DNA of 64,000 bases, from the NCBI GenBank assembly GCA_963726335.1, contig CAVSCD010000011.1:310001-374000 (forward strand), written 5' to 3'. Below, piece by piece: positions 26,058 to 34,113 of this stretch (position 1 is its first letter; the number at the start of each line of letters is the position of its first letter). The position numbers were made by a program, and so were the translations under genes. The notes under the pieces were generated by a model. The model saw only the letters and a list, made by a program, of their open reading frames with translations. It did no database searches and had not been told where the DNA came from. This DNA comes from CAVSCD01 sp963726335. GTDB lineage: Bacteria; Acidobacteriota; Aminicenantia; Aminicenantales; UBA8522.

Positions 26058-28313
26058 TCAATAGCCTGCTCCTCCCATGAAGTCCGTCGACCGGCCGATA
26101 TTGCCCAGGCCGACGGAAACCCGCCACTGCAATTCCGGCTCATTGCGATAGTTGAAGACGCGGACATCGGCCTGGAAATCGAGGCATTGGTAATGATAGA
26201 CGAGGCCCACCCCGGTGTAAAGGATTTCCCGTTCCAGGATGTTGAAGTCGATATCGTACAAGACCTCGATCGGCAGGCGGGCCGGCTTCAGCCGGGCGAT
26301 GATCCCGACCTGCTGCCGGTCGCCCAGGATGTCCTGGTAGTAGGGGTTCATGCTCTTGAACCAGTTCACCGAGAGGAAGAACGGCGAATCGTAGGAATTG
26401 AGGTTGCCCGACAGGCGGACAAATGAGAGCATCTTGAAGTAGGGGTTGTAGCCGAACGAGGCGTCGATGCTGTACGGCCCGAACGGATAGAACCTCAGGT
26501 AGCTGCTGATGTCGGAGAAGCGCAGGACCTTGTCCTTGTAATCGTAATAGCTCAACGGGCTGTTTTCGGGGTCGAGGTAGTAGGTCTGGCCGATGCCCCA
26601 GGTGAGGATCTCGCGCGGCATGTCGCGCTTGACGATCAGCCGGTTGGTCAGGCCATAGCTGAGCTGGTAATATCGGAAGAAGCCGTAAGCCGTGACGATC
26701 CTGTCCGGCTGGCTCACCGGGCTGTCGTACCGGAAGTTCAGTTGCGGCTCGATCAGGTGCTTGACCTTATTCTCGCCCTGGGAGTCCTGGTAGATCTTGA
26801 AGAGGACCGGCCCGGTCATATCCACGTCGAACACATAGTTGAACTGCATGATGGGTTCGTTGATGATCCTCCGGGTGCCGGGGGCCAGCGACTGGCCGTA
26901 ATACACCAGGTTCGAGGACAGGCTGGAGTTCACGGTCAGCCAGGGGATACTGGAAAACGGCAGGCTCAGCGTCGGGTTGAACCCGACGCTGTTGTAGTGG
27001 CGCTCCTGGCGGTTCTCGTACTCGCCCTTCCAGCCGTACTTCCAGCTCGTGAACGAGGTGTTGAACGAGAAATAGAGGGGCGAGAACAGCTTGATCTTGA
27101 AGGCATTGAGGACGGCCTGGGGAAGATAATAAGTGATGATGGAATCGTCGATGTCCTGGTAGAGGGTCTCGTACCGGGAGGCCCGGACGCTGAAATTGTA
27201 GCGGGACCAGGCCCGGGTGATGTAGGCCTCGGAGCGGAAATTGGAGAACATCGCCCGCTTGTAATTGTTGTCGAACTCCCGGAGGAAATCGAACGAGGTC
27301 TGGTAATCGATGTTCGAGACGAGCCGGAAATCCAGGGGCAGGGGCTGATTGTGATTGAGCCGGAAGATGTAGGCGTCGGGCGAATCGTCCACGCTTTGCC
27401 CGGGCTTGAAACGGAAATAGTAGACCCGGGCTTCGCCCCCCGTCCCCCCGTTGAAGAGGTATCGGTACTCCAAGCCGCCGCCCATGCCCTTATTGGAATA
27501 ATAATCGGCCTCGAAAGTGGCGTCCATGTTCCTGGCTATGGCCCAGTAGAAGGCCTCGCCGAAGAAGATGCCCTTGACCCCCGAGTAGCCGACCTGGGGC
27601 ATCAGGAACCCGGTCGCCCGCTCGCGGTTGAGGGGATAGCGCAGGTACGGCCAGTAGAAGACGGGGATCTTCTTGATGGTCAGGAGCGCGTTCCACAGCG
27701 CCACGTAGTCGTCCTTCTTGAGATACGCCTTCGAGCAGGAGAACTGCCAGCGGGGCGTGGGCTGGGCGCAGGTCGTCAGGCTGGCCTTGGTCAGGTTCAG
27801 CGTCTCGCGTCCCGTTCCCTCGATCGCCGCGGCACGGTAGAAGACGGTCGGCTCGATCATGCCCACCGCCTCCTCGAACCGCGCCTGACGGGAATCCAGG
27901 TTATAGAAGATCTTCTCGGCGTTAATGACTTCGCTGGGAAGCTGGACGGTGACGTTCCCGCTGGCGACGACGTCCTTGGTTTCGGTGTCGACCTCGAGCT
28001 GGTCGGCGAAGACCTTGATGTCTTTGTAGTGGATCTCCACGTTGCCCGTGGCGAAGACCCGGTTCTTCTCCCATCTCTTCTCGTGGGCCAGGATGGTGAT
28101 GGGGGCCTCGAGCCCGGCCGGTTTGGCCTCGGGAACCTGAACTTCAGGGGCCTGGGAAGCCGGCGGCGCCGCCTGTTCGGTCGGGTTTTTCTCCTGACCG
28201 GCCGCCTGCTCCGGCAGGAAAGCCGGCCCCGCAGCCGCCAGGAAAACGGCGACGAAAAGCGGCAGCCAAGCGCGGGCCGGGAGAGCGGGCAGACATCGAC
28301 GGCCGGCTTTCAT
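26058..28313 (-). CDS. lptD: LPS-assembly outer-membrane protein LptD
   Basis: A protein of 751 residues. A signal peptide (LPLFVAVFLAAAGPAFLPEQ) and Pro/Ala-rich linker lead to an OstA/LptA-like jellyroll, residues 75-170 (VFATGNVEIHYKDIKVFADQ, then VVASGNVTVQLPSEVINAEK). An LptD beta-barrel fills the rest, with TTCAQPTPRWQF and many Tyr/Phe-ended strands. It places LPS in the outer leaflet of the outer membrane, implying an LPS-bearing cell. It heads a six-gene minus-strand unit with nucleotide-sugar genes, one base from rmlA. The start is placed at MKAGRRCLP; frames upstream are not signal-like. Confidence 0.92.
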   Translation of the reverse strand: MKAGRRCLPALPARAWLPLFVAVFLAAAGPAFLPEQAAGQEKNPTEQAAPPASQAPEVQVPEAKPAGLEAPITILAHEKRWEKNRVFATGNVEIHYKDIKVFADQLEVDTETKDVVASGNVTVQLPSEVINAEKIFYNLDSRQARFEEAVGMIEPTVFYRAAAIEGTGRETLNLTKASLTTCAQPTPRWQFSCSKAYLKKDDYVALWNALLTIKKIPVFYWPYLRYPLNRERATGFLMPQVGYSGVKGIFFGEAFYWAIARNMDATFEADYYSNKGMGGGLEYRYLFNGGTGGEARVYYFRFKPGQSVDDSPDAYIFRLNHNQPLPLDFRLVSNIDYQTSFDFLREFDNNYKRAMFSNFRSEAYITRAWSRYNFSVRASRYETLYQDIDDSIITYYLPQAVLNAFKIKLFSPLYFSFNTSFTSWKYGWKGEYENRQERHYNSVGFNPTLSLPFSSIPWLTVNSSLSSNLVYYGQSLAPGTRRIINEPIMQFNYVFDVDMTGPVLFKIYQDSQGENKVKHLIEPQLNFRYDSPVSQPDRIVTAYGFFRYYQLSYGLTNRLIVKRDMPREILTWGIGQTYYLDPENSPLSYYDYKDKVLRFSDISSYLRFYPFGPYSIDASFGYNPYFKMLSFVRLSGNLNSYDSPFFLSVNWFKSMNPYYQDILGDRQQVGIIARLKPARLPIEVLYDIDFNILEREILYTGVGLVYHYQCLDFQADVRVFNYRNEPELQWRVSVGLGNIGRSTDFMGGAGY

Positions 28314-28363
28314 CACCCGGCAAATGTAGCATACTCCCCGCGGCCGAATCAATTGAACCCGGG

Positions 28364-28392
28364 TTGACACGCCCTCGGGTAAGCCATAGAAT
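28364..28392 (+). promoter_or_regulatory. Consensus sigma-70 promoter before the C1 peptidase/wzm-wzt operon
   Basis: A perfect TTGACA at 28364-28369 and TAGAAT at 28387-28392 with a 17-base spacer, in the 101-base gap between divergent lptD and the peptidase. A strong AAGGAGG precedes the ATG at 28415. This is the best promoter match in the window and would drive the export operon. Confidence 0.7.
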
Positions 28393-28414
28393 CGGAGCCG
28401 ATTAAGGAGGCCAA

Positions 28415-29308
28415 ATGAACGATAAATTGGCCATGGGCTGGATCCCCGATTATCCCGATTTCAGGGACTATACCGAAGAGAACGAGAAGATCCGGGAGAT
28501 CCTGGAGCCGACCGGCGTTCTGCTCCGCGCGCCCGGGGGGGAAAAGAAGAGGGCCGCCGCGCTTCCCCCCTCCATCGACCTTCGCGAGTGGTGCTCGCCC
28601 ATCGAAGACCAGGGCCAGCTCGGCTCCTGCACCGCCAACGCCGGGGCCGGGGTCATCGAATACTATGAGCGCAAGTCCTTCGGCCGTCACATCGAAGCGT
28701 CGCGCCTTTTTCTCTACAAGGTCACCCGGAACCTGATGAAGATGAGCGGCGACACCGGCGCCTACCTCCGCACGACCATCGGCGCCATGGTCATCTTCGG
28801 CGTTCCGCCGGAGGAATATTGGCCGTACACGGATGACACCAGGAGCTTCGACAGCGAGCCGCCGGCTTTCTGCTATTCCTTCGCCCAGAATTATAAGACG
28901 CTGATGTATTACCGGCACGATCCGGCCCCGGCCGGGCCGGAGGCCGTTATCGGGCGGCTCAAGACCTACCTCGCCGCCGGCCATCCGGCCATGTTCGGGT
29001 TTTCCGTCTACAGCTCGATCGAGCAGGCCGGGGAGACGGGAGAGATCCCCTTCCCCTCTCCCCGGGACAGAATGGAAGGCGGTCACGCCGTCGTGGCCGT
29101 CGGTTACGACGACAAGAAGGAGATCCGGAACGGGCACGCCGACAGGCCGGAGACCGGGGCCCTGCTCATCCGGAACTCCTGGGGAAAAGAGTGGGGCGAA
29201 GCCGGCTACGGCTGGCTGCCGTACGCATACGTGAAAAGGGGACTGGCCGAAGACTTCTGGTCCGTCCTGAAGAAGGAATGGGTGGACACGGGGGAGTTCA
29301 GGGTCTAG
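28415..29308 (+). CDS. C1A (papain-family) cysteine peptidase
   Basis: A protein of 297 residues. The catalytic Cys lies in EDQGQLGSCTANAGAG, the His in GGHAVVAVGYDD, and the Asn in IRNSWGKEWGEAGYGWLPY, the full papain order. No signal peptide or long propeptide is visible. The N-terminal MGWIPDYPDFRDYT resembles bacterial C1 peptidases that begin with a PDxRDY segment. It is therefore predicted cytosolic unless exported by a dedicated route. A consensus promoter and AAGGAGG precede it, and wzm begins 3 bases after its stop, tying it to glycan export. The target is unknown. Confidence 0.88.
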   Translation: MNDKLAMGWIPDYPDFRDYTEENEKIREILEPTGVLLRAPGGEKKRAAALPPSIDLREWCSPIEDQGQLGSCTANAGAGVIEYYERKSFGRHIEASRLFLYKVTRNLMKMSGDTGAYLRTTIGAMVIFGVPPEEYWPYTDDTRSFDSEPPAFCYSFAQNYKTLMYYRHDPAPAGPEAVIGRLKTYLAAGHPAMFGFSVYSSIEQAGETGEIPFPSPRDRMEGGHAVVAVGYDDKKEIRNGHADRPETGALLIRNSWGKEWGEAGYGWLPYAYVKRGLAEDFWSVLKKEWVDTGEFRV

Positions 29309-29311
29309 CCG

Positions 29312-30121
29312 ATGGCTTCGACAAAAGGAGGATCGCCGCGGCCTCCCGGCCGCCTCCGCGAGCTCTTCGAGTACCGCGGCCTCGTCCTCAACCTGACCCG
29401 GGTCGAGCTGAAGCTTCGCTACCGGAATTCCGCTCTCGGCTTCCTCTGGACGGTCCTCAACCCCCTGTTCTATCTTCTCATCCTGGCCGTCGTTTTCTCG
29501 AAGATCATCCGCTTCGATATCCCCGACTACCCGGTCTTCCTGTTCGCCGGCCTGACATCCTGGCTGATGATCCAACAGACGGTCACCATCGCGACGTCCT
29601 CGATCGTCAATAACCAGGCGCTCATCCGGCGGGTCTACGTCCCGAAGCTGGCCTTCCCGCTGTCGAACGTCCTCGCCCGTTTCGCCGACCATCTCATCCT
29701 GGTCGCGGTCCTCCTCGCCTCCATGATCGTCTTCGGGAGGCCGTGGACCCCAGCCCTGTTCCTCGTGCCGGCCGTGATCGTCCTCCACTTCCTGTTCGCG
29801 CTCGGGCTGTCGCTCCTGGCCGCGGTCGCGGACATCCGGGTCCGGGACGTTCAGCACGTGGTCGCCATCCTCTTCCAGGCGCTCTTTTACATCACGCCGG
29901 TCTTCTACAGTGCGGACTTCGTTCCCGAAAAGTACCGGGCGCTCTTCCTGGCCAACCCGTTCTACTACTTCGTCGAGAGCTTCCGCGCGCCCATCTACCG
30001 GGGCGCCCTCCCGGCGTGGGACGTTCTGGGGATCGCGGCGCTCCTCGCCGCCGTCATTTTTGTCGCCGGGTTCCTGATCTTCATCCGGAAGGAAAAAGAC
30101 TTTGTCTTCCACCTCTCCTGA
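29312..30121 (+). CDS. wzm: Polysaccharide ABC transporter permease (Wzm-like)
   Basis: An ABC-2 permease of 269 residues with six membrane segments. The amphipathic start YRGLVLNLTRVELKLRYRNS and the following ALGFLWTVLNPLFYLLILA are typical of O-antigen and teichoic-acid exporters. It should form the inner-membrane channel for a polyprenyl-linked glycan. It overlaps the ATPase gene by 20 bases and sits 3 bases after the cysteine peptidase gene. Confidence 0.9.
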   Translation: MASTKGGSPRPPGRLRELFEYRGLVLNLTRVELKLRYRNSALGFLWTVLNPLFYLLILAVVFSKIIRFDIPDYPVFLFAGLTSWLMIQQTVTIATSSIVNNQALIRRVYVPKLAFPLSNVLARFADHLILVAVLLASMIVFGRPWTPALFLVPAVIVLHFLFALGLSLLAAVADIRVRDVQHVVAILFQALFYITPVFYSADFVPEKYRALFLANPFYYFVESFRAPIYRGALPAWDVLGIAALLAAVIFVAGFLIFIRKEKDFVFHLS

Positions 30122-31370
30122 TCCAAGAAGCGGCGCGGCCGGGCCCGCGATCCGGACGGCATCGCTCGGCATCCGGTTCAACCTGGACCTCGAAAGGGGG
30201 GTGAGGCTGAAGGAGGCCGGGCTGGGCGCCCTCCGGTCCCTCATCCGGCGGAAAAAGCGGGAGTTCTGGGCCCTCAAGGACATCGACCTCGAGATCCGGA
30301 GGGGGGAGATCTTCGGGGTCATCGGCGGCAACGGCGCCGGCAAGAGCACGCTCCTCAAGATCATCGCCGGCATCTTTCCGGCGACGGAGGGAAGCGTCAC
30401 GGCGCAGGGCAGCATCGCTCCCCTGATCGAGCTCGGTGCCGCCTTCAACCCGGAGCTCACGGGCGCCGAGAACATCGACTTCACCGGTTCCGTCTACAAG
30501 ATCCCGCGCCGCGTCGTCCGCGCCAATTTCGACCGGATCGTCGAATTCTCGGGCCTCCGCAAGTTCATCCACACGCCGGTCAAGAACTACTCTTCGGGGA
30601 TGTTCCTCAGGCTGGCCTTCTCCACCGTCATCTTCTTCGAGCCGGACATCGTCCTCATCGACGAGGTCTTCGCCGTGGGCGACGAGGTCTTCCAGCAAAA
30701 GAGCTTCGAGAAGATCCTGTCGTTCAAGGAGAAGGGGGCGACCATCCTCCTTGTCTCCCACGACCTGAACCTGATCAGCCAGATCTGCGGCCGCGTCCTG
30801 CTTCTTCATCGGGGACGGGAGGCCTTCCTCGGGCCGGCCGAGGAGGCCGTGAAGCGCTACCACCAGCTCATCACGAGCGGCGACGGGATCGGCCCCGAGG
30901 CGGAGCCGCCGGGAACCCCGGCCGCGGCGGCCGACTCGAGACGGTGGGGGACCCGCCAGGTCGAGATCACGTCCGTGCGGTTCGCCGATGAGCAGGGGCG
31001 CCTCAAGAACGCCTTTTCCCAGGGAGATTATTTCGAGGCTCAGATCTCCTATATCTCGCATCTCAAGGACGGCGTCCCGGTTTTCGGGGTCGCCATCAAC
31101 ACCGTCTACAAGATGCTCATCTACGGCCCCAACACGCTGGGAAAAGACGTCGAGGGGGATTTTGGGGAAAAAGGCCTCATCCGGTTCATCGTCCCTTCGC
31201 TGCCGCTTTTCGGCGGCGATTACCTCTTCTCGGCCTCGGCCTACGATCCGTCCCTCTCCCAAGCCTATGACCATCATGAGATGATGTATCACTTCCGGGT
31301 GACGTCGGGCGGCACCCGGGACTTCGGCTGCGTCCGGATAGAGTCCCGCTGGAAGGCCGAGGGCGCATGA
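30102..31370 (+). CDS. wzt: Polysaccharide ABC transporter ATPase with Wzt C-terminal domain
   Basis: A protein of 422 residues. The N-terminal ABC domain has Walker A GGNGAGKSTLLK, the export-family signature YSSGMFLRLAFS and Walker B IVLIDEVFAVGDEVF. From about residue 275 a beta-sandwich of the Wzt C-terminal type follows (RQVEITSVRFADEQG, then LPLFGGDYLFSASAYD). In O8/O9a systems this domain binds the capped non-reducing end of the glycan, so export of a finished, terminally modified chain is likely. The following gene carries a methyltransferase-like domain and overlaps by ATGA, a plausible capping enzyme. Confidence 0.92.
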   Translation: MSSTSPDPRSGAAGPAIRTASLGIRFNLDLERGVRLKEAGLGALRSLIRRKKREFWALKDIDLEIRRGEIFGVIGGNGAGKSTLLKIIAGIFPATEGSVTAQGSIAPLIELGAAFNPELTGAENIDFTGSVYKIPRRVVRANFDRIVEFSGLRKFIHTPVKNYSSGMFLRLAFSTVIFFEPDIVLIDEVFAVGDEVFQQKSFEKILSFKEKGATILLVSHDLNLISQICGRVLLLHRGREAFLGPAEEAVKRYHQLITSGDGIGPEAEPPGTPAAAADSRRWGTRQVEITSVRFADEQGRLKNAFSQGDYFEAQISYISHLKDGVPVFGVAINTVYKMLIYGPNTLGKDVEGDFGEKGLIRFIVPSLPLFGGDYLFSASAYDPSLSQAYDHHEMMYHFRVTSGGTRDFGCVRIESRWKAEGA

Positions 31371-32860
31371 TCACAGGCCGGGATGACTTTCCCTGGACGT
31401 TCGACCAGTTCCAGCGATACCGGGTTCTTCAGGCGTTCATCGAAGCTCTCTACCCGCGCCAAGAGATCACGGTCCTGGATGTCGGCGGCGCGTCCCCCGA
31501 CAGGAGCGGCCGCGCGCTCTGGCTGCCGCTGAAGCGCCTGCTGCCCGGCGGCGGCAGCTTCGTCCTCGACATCCGGCCCGCGCGCGAGCGGGGCTTCGTC
31601 CGGGGTGACGGCCTCCGGCTGCCCTTCAAGGACAAGTGCTTCGACGCCGTCGCTTCGCTCGATACCCTGGAGCACATCCCGTCCGGGAGGAGGCCGGAAT
31701 TCCTCCGCGAGCTCGCCCGGGTGGCCCGGGGTTCCGTGCTGCTGTCCGCGCCCTTCCGCGACCCGGAGATCGAGCGGGCCGAAAGCCTCCTTTTCCGTCA
31801 GATCGAGGACCGCCACGGCGTCGAACACGAGCAGCTCCTGGAGCACGCGCGGAACGGCCTCCCGGACGTTGTCGAGACCCGGGAGACCCTGCGCCGGAGT
31901 TTCCCGGCGAGCGTCGGGTTTTCCTACGGCTCCCTCACCCGATGGCTTCTCCTCCAGACGATCGAGAACATCTTTCTCTTCCGCAGGAACAGCCCCGCCA
32001 TCCTGGGGCTTCTCGACAGGGGGATGGCGGCCGAAGATGCCGCTCCTGAGCTCGTCCCGCCCTTTTCCCGTCACTATTGGGTCTCCTCGAACGATTTCCG
32101 GACCGAGGAGCTGGAGCGGGCCATCGAGGCGGTCAAGACCCGCCTTCGCGAGCCGGTCGTCGAGTTCGGCGAACCGGAAGCGCGCGAGCTCAATCTGGAG
32201 ATGGCCGCGCTTATAAAGGCCGGGCGCGTCACGGCGATCGTCGTTTCGCCGGGCCGGGGAGACCGCCTGGCCGATAGCCTGGACCATCTCCTGACCCAGA
32301 AGGTCGATTTTGAGCTCGAGGTCGTCGCCTGGAGCCTCAAACCCGATTCGGCCAAGGAAGAAAGACTGCGCTCGCGGTTCCCCGGGGTCCGGCACACGGT
32401 TTCCGGCAGGGGCGAGCCGTCCCTCCAAAAGCTCCTCAAGATCGCCTCCCGGGCGAGCGGAGATCATATCCTGCTTCTTTCGGATGAGATCCTCCTGCCG
32501 CTTGACTCGGCGCAGGCGCTCTTCGACGCCGTGAGCCGGGACCCCCGGATCCAGCTCCTTTCCCCGCGGACGGTCTTCAAGAGATATCTTTCGCCGGCCT
32601 GGCAGGGGCGGAAAAAGTCCCTGTCGAGATTCCTGGCCGGGAGGATCCCCCGGCGCCGGCCGGTGGAGCGCAGCGTCCCGTTCCGCTGGATCTTCAACGA
32701 ATGCCTGTTCTTCAGGAAAGAGGCCCTCTTCGACCGGAAGTTGGACGGCGGCCGGTCCGGCAAAAGGAACATTTTCTTATGGGAAAAGGCGGGGGCGGGC
32801 GGGGCCGCGGACCCGCCTCTGTGGACGACCCTTCCCCACACTGTATTTAAGAGAAAATGA
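31367..32860 (+). CDS. SAM methyltransferase-like protein with C-terminal GT-A-like half
   Basis: A protein of 497 residues. Residues 45-150 form a class I methyltransferase fold: VLDVGGASPDRSG as a relaxed motif I, FKDKCFDAVASLDTLEHIP as motifs II and III, and RGSVLLSAPF. After about 285 the sequence resembles a degenerate GT2 domain (VTAIVVSPGRGDRLADSLDHL, then SGDHILLLSDEILLP where DxD would be expected). It overlaps wzt and the next transferase by ATGA on both sides. It may methylate or cap the exported chain. Whether the second half is catalytic is unclear. Confidence 0.7.
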   Translation: MITGRDDFPWTFDQFQRYRVLQAFIEALYPRQEITVLDVGGASPDRSGRALWLPLKRLLPGGGSFVLDIRPARERGFVRGDGLRLPFKDKCFDAVASLDTLEHIPSGRRPEFLRELARVARGSVLLSAPFRDPEIERAESLLFRQIEDRHGVEHEQLLEHARNGLPDVVETRETLRRSFPASVGFSYGSLTRWLLLQTIENIFLFRRNSPAILGLLDRGMAAEDAAPELVPPFSRHYWVSSNDFRTEELERAIEAVKTRLREPVVEFGEPEARELNLEMAALIKAGRVTAIVVSPGRGDRLADSLDHLLTQKVDFELEVVAWSLKPDSAKEERLRSRFPGVRHTVSGRGEPSLQKLLKIASRASGDHILLLSDEILLPLDSAQALFDAVSRDPRIQLLSPRTVFKRYLSPAWQGRKKSLSRFLAGRIPRRRPVERSVPFRWIFNECLFFRKEALFDRKLDGGRSGKRNIFLWEKAGAGGAADPPLWTTLPHTVFKRK

Positions 32861-34113
32861 GGGTCCTCCACTGCCTCCACAATTATCATCCGGCCCGGGG
32901 CGGCGCCGAATGGCTGATGCAGAACGTTTCCGAACGGCTCGCCGCGCGGGGCCATGACGTCACGGTCATCGCCAGCAATGCTTTTTCCGTCGAGGACTAT
33001 GTCCTCCCGGGGAAGGGCCGCCGGCCGATGCCCGCCGGCGAGGACCGCGTCAACGGCGTCCGCGTCCGTCGCGTCCCGTTCAGTCGGCGGGGCGTTCGCA
33101 CCCTGAACGCGCTGCGCGGGATCTCGACGCGCTTCGGCTTTCCCTTCGGCGAGCGGCTCCGGATGCTCTCCTGGGGACCAAGAAGCCGCCGCTACTATCC
33201 GGAATCGCTCGCCGTCGAAGCCGACCTTATCGCCGCCTGTCCCCTGCCGACAATGAATGTCTGGTACGCCCGCCGCGCCGCCATGAAGAAGAAGGTTCCC
33301 CTCGTCATCATCCCCTGCTTCCACACCGAAGACCGGTACGCTTTCCATAACCGCCTGTATTTTCGCTGGCTCCGGGAGGCCGACGCGGTCGTCACGCTCA
33401 CGGATTGGGAGCGCGACCATCTCCACCGGGTCGCCGGCGTCCCCCTGGAAAACATCCACACGATCGCGGTCGGGATCGACCCGGATGAGCCCCTGCCCGC
33501 GGCCGGAGCGCGGGCCAACGGCGGCATCCCGAGAAGGGAGACGGTGATCTTCATGGGCCAGCACGGCCTGCACAAGGGCATCCTTCATCTGATCAAGGCT
33601 ATGCAGTCCGTCTGGGCGGAACGGGCCGACGTCGGGCTCATTATCGCCGGGAGCCCGACGGCCCACACGGCCGAGATCGAAAGAAAGGTCCGGGAGCTCC
33701 CGCCGCCGCAACGGGCCCGGGTCGAACTCATCAAGGGCTTCCCCGAAGAGGAGAAGCGGGCCCTCCTCGCCCGGGCCGATGTCTTTGTCTCGGTCTCTTT
33801 CATGGAGTCGTTCGGCATCGTTTTTCTCGAAGCCTGGCGGGAAAAGCTGGCGGTCATCGGCTGCCGCCGCGGCGGTTCCTCGAAGATCATCGACGAGTTC
33901 CGCGACGGCCTGCTCGTCGAATTCGGCAGGCCGCGGGAGCTCGCCGGGGCCCTTCTTGAGCTCCTCGAAAACAAAGACGTCCGACGGAGCATGGGGCAGG
34001 CCGGCCGGCGGAAAACGCTCGAAAAGTATTCCTGGGAAAAGATTCTCCCCCTTTGGGAAGCTCTCTATGAAGACGTTATTCGAAGAAAACGCGGTCCTGT
34101 CAGCGCATCCTGA
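32857..34113 (+). CDS. Glycosyltransferase family 4
   Basis: A GT-B enzyme of 418 residues. YHPARGGAEWLMQNVSERLA is the glycine-rich acceptor-domain start; HGLHKGILHLIKAM and LIIAGSP begin the donor domain; SVSFMESFGIVFLEAWREKL carries the ESFGxxxxEA retaining motif. It should transfer a hexose from a nucleotide sugar to the growing lipid-linked glycan at the cytoplasmic face. It overlaps the previous gene by ATGA, and its last 47 bases overlap the start of the PqqD-GT2 gene. Confidence 0.9.
   Translation: MRVLHCLHNYHPARGGAEWLMQNVSERLAARGHDVTVIASNAFSVEDYVLPGKGRRPMPAGEDRVNGVRVRRVPFSRRGVRTLNALRGISTRFGFPFGERLRMLSWGPRSRRYYPESLAVEADLIAACPLPTMNVWYARRAAMKKKVPLVIIPCFHTEDRYAFHNRLYFRWLREADAVVTLTDWERDHLHRVAGVPLENIHTIAVGIDPDEPLPAAGARANGGIPRRETVIFMGQHGLHKGILHLIKAMQSVWAERADVGLIIAGSPTAHTAEIERKVRELPPPQRARVELIKGFPEEEKRALLARADVFVSVSFMESFGIVFLEAWREKLAVIGCRRGGSSKIIDEFRDGLLVEFGRPRELAGALLELLENKDVRRSMGQAGRRKTLEKYSWEKILPLWEALYEDVIRRKRGPVSAS

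Noticed and set aside
28349..30484. A 711-codon minus-strand open frame
   Set aside because: It is antisense to the cysteine peptidase, wzm and part of wzt, and its sequence is low complexity.
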